A DNA stretch of 7,102 bases. Origin: an uncultured Methylococcaceae bacterium (GTDB taxonomy: Bacteria > Pseudomonadota > Gammaproteobacteria > Methylococcales > Methylomonadaceae). Below are positions 6,329 to 7,102 of the stretch, piece by piece (position 1 is the first letter of the stretch; the number at the start of each line of letters is the position of its first letter). The stretch spans positions 1 through 7,102 of the forward strand of contig CAIMDR010000353.1 of NCBI GenBank assembly GCA_903839795.1, in the 5' to 3' direction. Position numbers and translations under genes: made by a program. Below the pieces are notes generated by a model. The model saw only the letters and a list, made by a program, of their open reading frames with translations. It was not told the DNA's origin and ran no database searches.

Positions 6329-6440
6329 TGTTATTTTGCTCATTATTCGCATACAAGTAAGGCGACTACAACTAGTTTTTGTTGGGTACGCTCTTTTTAA
6401 AAAATTTGAACTATAAGCGGATCTTAAAATTTTGAGCTTT

Positions 6441-6641
6441 TTATTTTCCGTATTTTTTACGGAACTTATCAACACGACCGGCAGTATCAACAACGCGCTG
6501 TTTGCCTGTATAAAAAGGATGGCATGCAGAACAAACTTCTATCTGCAAATCTTTACCTAATACAGAACCGGTTGCAAATACATTACCGCAACCACAGGTT
6601 ACCGTAATTTGTTTATATTCAGGATGAATTTCTGGTTTCAT
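6441..6641 (-). CDS. rpmE: Ribosomal protein L31, zinc-binding (C+) type
   Basis: This is a 66-residue component of the large ribosomal subunit that takes part in bridging the two subunits. [20 protein letters not shown] is a typical L31 start. Cys16, Cys18, Cys37 and Cys40 (CGC...CSAC) form the zinc site, so this is the zinc-containing RpmE form rather than the zinc-free RpmE2/YkgM form. The family motif [20 protein letters not shown] is complete, and the protein ends in the basic FRKKYGK. The length is normal. The Shine-Dalgarno sequence before ATG 6641 is weak (GTAAG). It is divergent from xth and has a good promoter just upstream. Confidence 0.97.
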   Translation of the reverse strand: MKPEIHPEYKQITVTCGCGNVFATGSVLGKDLQIEVCSACHPFYTGKQRVVDTAGRVDKFRKKYGK

Positions 6642-6667
6642 ATTACTTACACTTTACCCACAAAGAG

Positions 6668-6697
6668 ACTACATACATTTAAATAACCCCGTATAAT
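6668..6697 (+). promoter_or_regulatory. Candidate sigma-70 promoter of xth
   Basis: There is a perfect -10 TATAAT (6692-6697) with a weak -35 ACTACA (6668-6673) at 18-base spacing. The start would be near 6704, about 30 bases before the xth ATG. The -10 is almost the mirror of the rpmE -10 on the opposite strand, so the two promoters probably compete for RNA polymerase. Confidence 0.45.
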
Positions 6698-6721
6698 ACG
6701 TTTTTCATTTCCAATTGGCAA
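6693..6721 (-). promoter_or_regulatory. Sigma-70 promoter of rpmE
   Basis: On the minus strand, -35 TTGCCA (6721-6716) and -10 TATTAT (6698-6693) are separated by exactly 17 bases. Each matches the consensus at five of six positions. The expected start near 6686 gives a leader of about 44 bases. This is the best promoter I can see in the window and fits a strongly expressed ribosomal gene. Its -10 overlaps the plus-strand TATAAT. Confidence 0.65.
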
Positions 6722-6735
6722 CCCTTGTTAGACAT

Positions 6736-7092
6736 ATGCGCGTTATTACTTTAAATGCTAACGGCATCCGTGCAGCAGAACGCAAAGGTTTTTTTACCTG
6801 GATGCAGCAACAAGATGCCGATATTATTTGCCTGCAAGAAACAAAAGCCCAGCTACATCAGCTTAACAGCGCCCCATTTTACCCTAAGGATTACCACTGC
6901 TTTTATCATGATGCCGAAAAAAAAGGCTATAGCGGTGTCGCCATTTATTGTAAAAAACGACCTGATAAAATCATCAGCGGAATAGGGTGGTCGGATGCTG
7001 ATGCCGAAGGTCGTTTTATTGAAGTGCAATTGGGTAACTTGAGTATTATCTCGCTCTATTTGCCTTCCGGTTCTTCGGGAGAAGCTGAATAA
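6736..7092 (+). CDS. xth: Exonuclease III family AP endonuclease, N-terminal part; frame broken near the window end
   Basis: Exonuclease III (Xth) cuts DNA 5' to abasic sites and removes nucleotides from 3' ends in base excision repair. Seen: MRVITLNANGIRAAERKGFFTW (cited as LNANGIRAA) with the metal/DNA-binding Asn7; CLQETKAQ with catalytic Glu35; YSGVAIYCK; GRFIEV; and ISLYLPSGSSGE, with the Tyr that corresponds to the active-site Tyr of the family. The catalytic Asn and Glu are present, unlike in the related regulator Crc. I chose the ATG at 6736; a TTG at 6715 is in frame but would add residues not seen in homologues. The frame stops at 7092 after 118 residues, where a full protein has about 250-270. 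The +1 frame stays open to the window end and looks like the continuation (EKLNKDIN). The gene is thus frameshifted or misread, and also cut by the window. Confidence 0.88.
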   Translation: MRVITLNANGIRAAERKGFFTWMQQQDADIICLQETKAQLHQLNSAPFYPKDYHCFYHDAEKKGYSGVAIYCKKRPDKIISGIGWSDADAEGRFIEVQLGNLSIISLYLPSGSSGEAE

Positions 7093-7102
7093 AGACATTA
7101 AC

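Larger units (their letters stand above)
5512..6440. other. Long intergenic region between pilM and rpmE, no convincing gene
   Basis: These 929 AT-rich bases have no reading frame of usual gene length that resembles a protein I know, and no tRNA- or rRNA-like fold was evident by eye. Contents I can point to: the candidate pilM promoter (5569-5597); a 12-bp inverted repeat (5613-5624 and 6014-6025); a plus-strand promoter-like pair, TTGACT 5759-5764 and TATAGC 5781-5786, spaced 16; a 19-codon micro-ORF with a Shine-Dalgarno sequence (5845-5904); and a hairpin at 6289-6328. In many gammaproteobacteria a penicillin-binding protein gene (mrcA/ponA) is divergent from pilM. No trace of it is visible here. 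Confidence 0.6.

Noticed and set aside
6296..6493. 65-codon minus-strand frame overlapping the end of rpmE
   Set aside because: It overlaps rpmE in another frame and continues into AT-rich non-coding DNA. No recognisable protein features.
6853..7098. 81-codon minus-strand frame opposite xth
   Set aside because: It lies opposite catalytic-motif coding sequence of xth and has no support as a gene.

Overview
The window looks like a piece of a gammaproteobacterial genome, possibly a gamma-methanotroph of the Methylococcales. That lineage is suggested by the protein style and by GGGGTTTGCAACCCC palindromes of the kind I associate with those genomes; it is an impression, not a proof. Most of the window is one operon on the minus strand, in the classic order pilM-pilN-pilO-pilP-pilQ (5511 down to 155). 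It encodes the alignment subcomplex and outer-membrane secretin of the type IVa pilus machine. PilM is the cytoplasmic actin-like protein that binds the N-terminus of PilN. PilN and PilO are inner-membrane partners, PilP is a lipoprotein linking PilNO to the secretin, and PilQ is the secretin. The genes overlap or lie within 15 bases of each other, so they are probably co-transcribed and translationally coupled.

Two of the five pil genes have been altered by repetitive DNA. (1) The 5' part of pilP carries two tandem 144-bp copies of a palindrome-containing repeat. Both are in frame and free of stops, and they place about 103 extra residues in front of the lipoprotein signal. Nearly identical 8-bp sequences (AAAACCGA / AAAATCGA) flank the insert. 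Removing the 309 bp between them would restore an ordinary PilP of about 187 residues. (2) pilQ loses its C-terminus just after the GETVVL motif of the secretin domain. The remaining sequence to the left edge looks like the end of an insertion sequence with an IS1634-type (DUF4277) transposase N-terminus, itself carrying an in-frame TGA.

From 5512 to 6440 there are about 930 bases with no convincing gene. They hold a candidate pilM promoter, a 12-bp inverted repeat, a possible micro-ORF and a hairpin that may end the rpmE transcript. The penicillin-binding protein gene often found divergent from pilM in other gammaproteobacteria is absent here.

At the right, rpmE (zinc-binding ribosomal protein L31, minus strand) and xth (exonuclease III family, plus strand) are divergent. 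They share an almost symmetrical -10 element, CGTATAATACG. The xth reading frame stops after 118 codons, about when the +1 frame takes up family-like sequence. This is either a real frameshift or an error near the end of the sequenced fragment. The left edge inside a likely IS and the right edge with a frame problem fit a short contig whose ends are assembly breaks.
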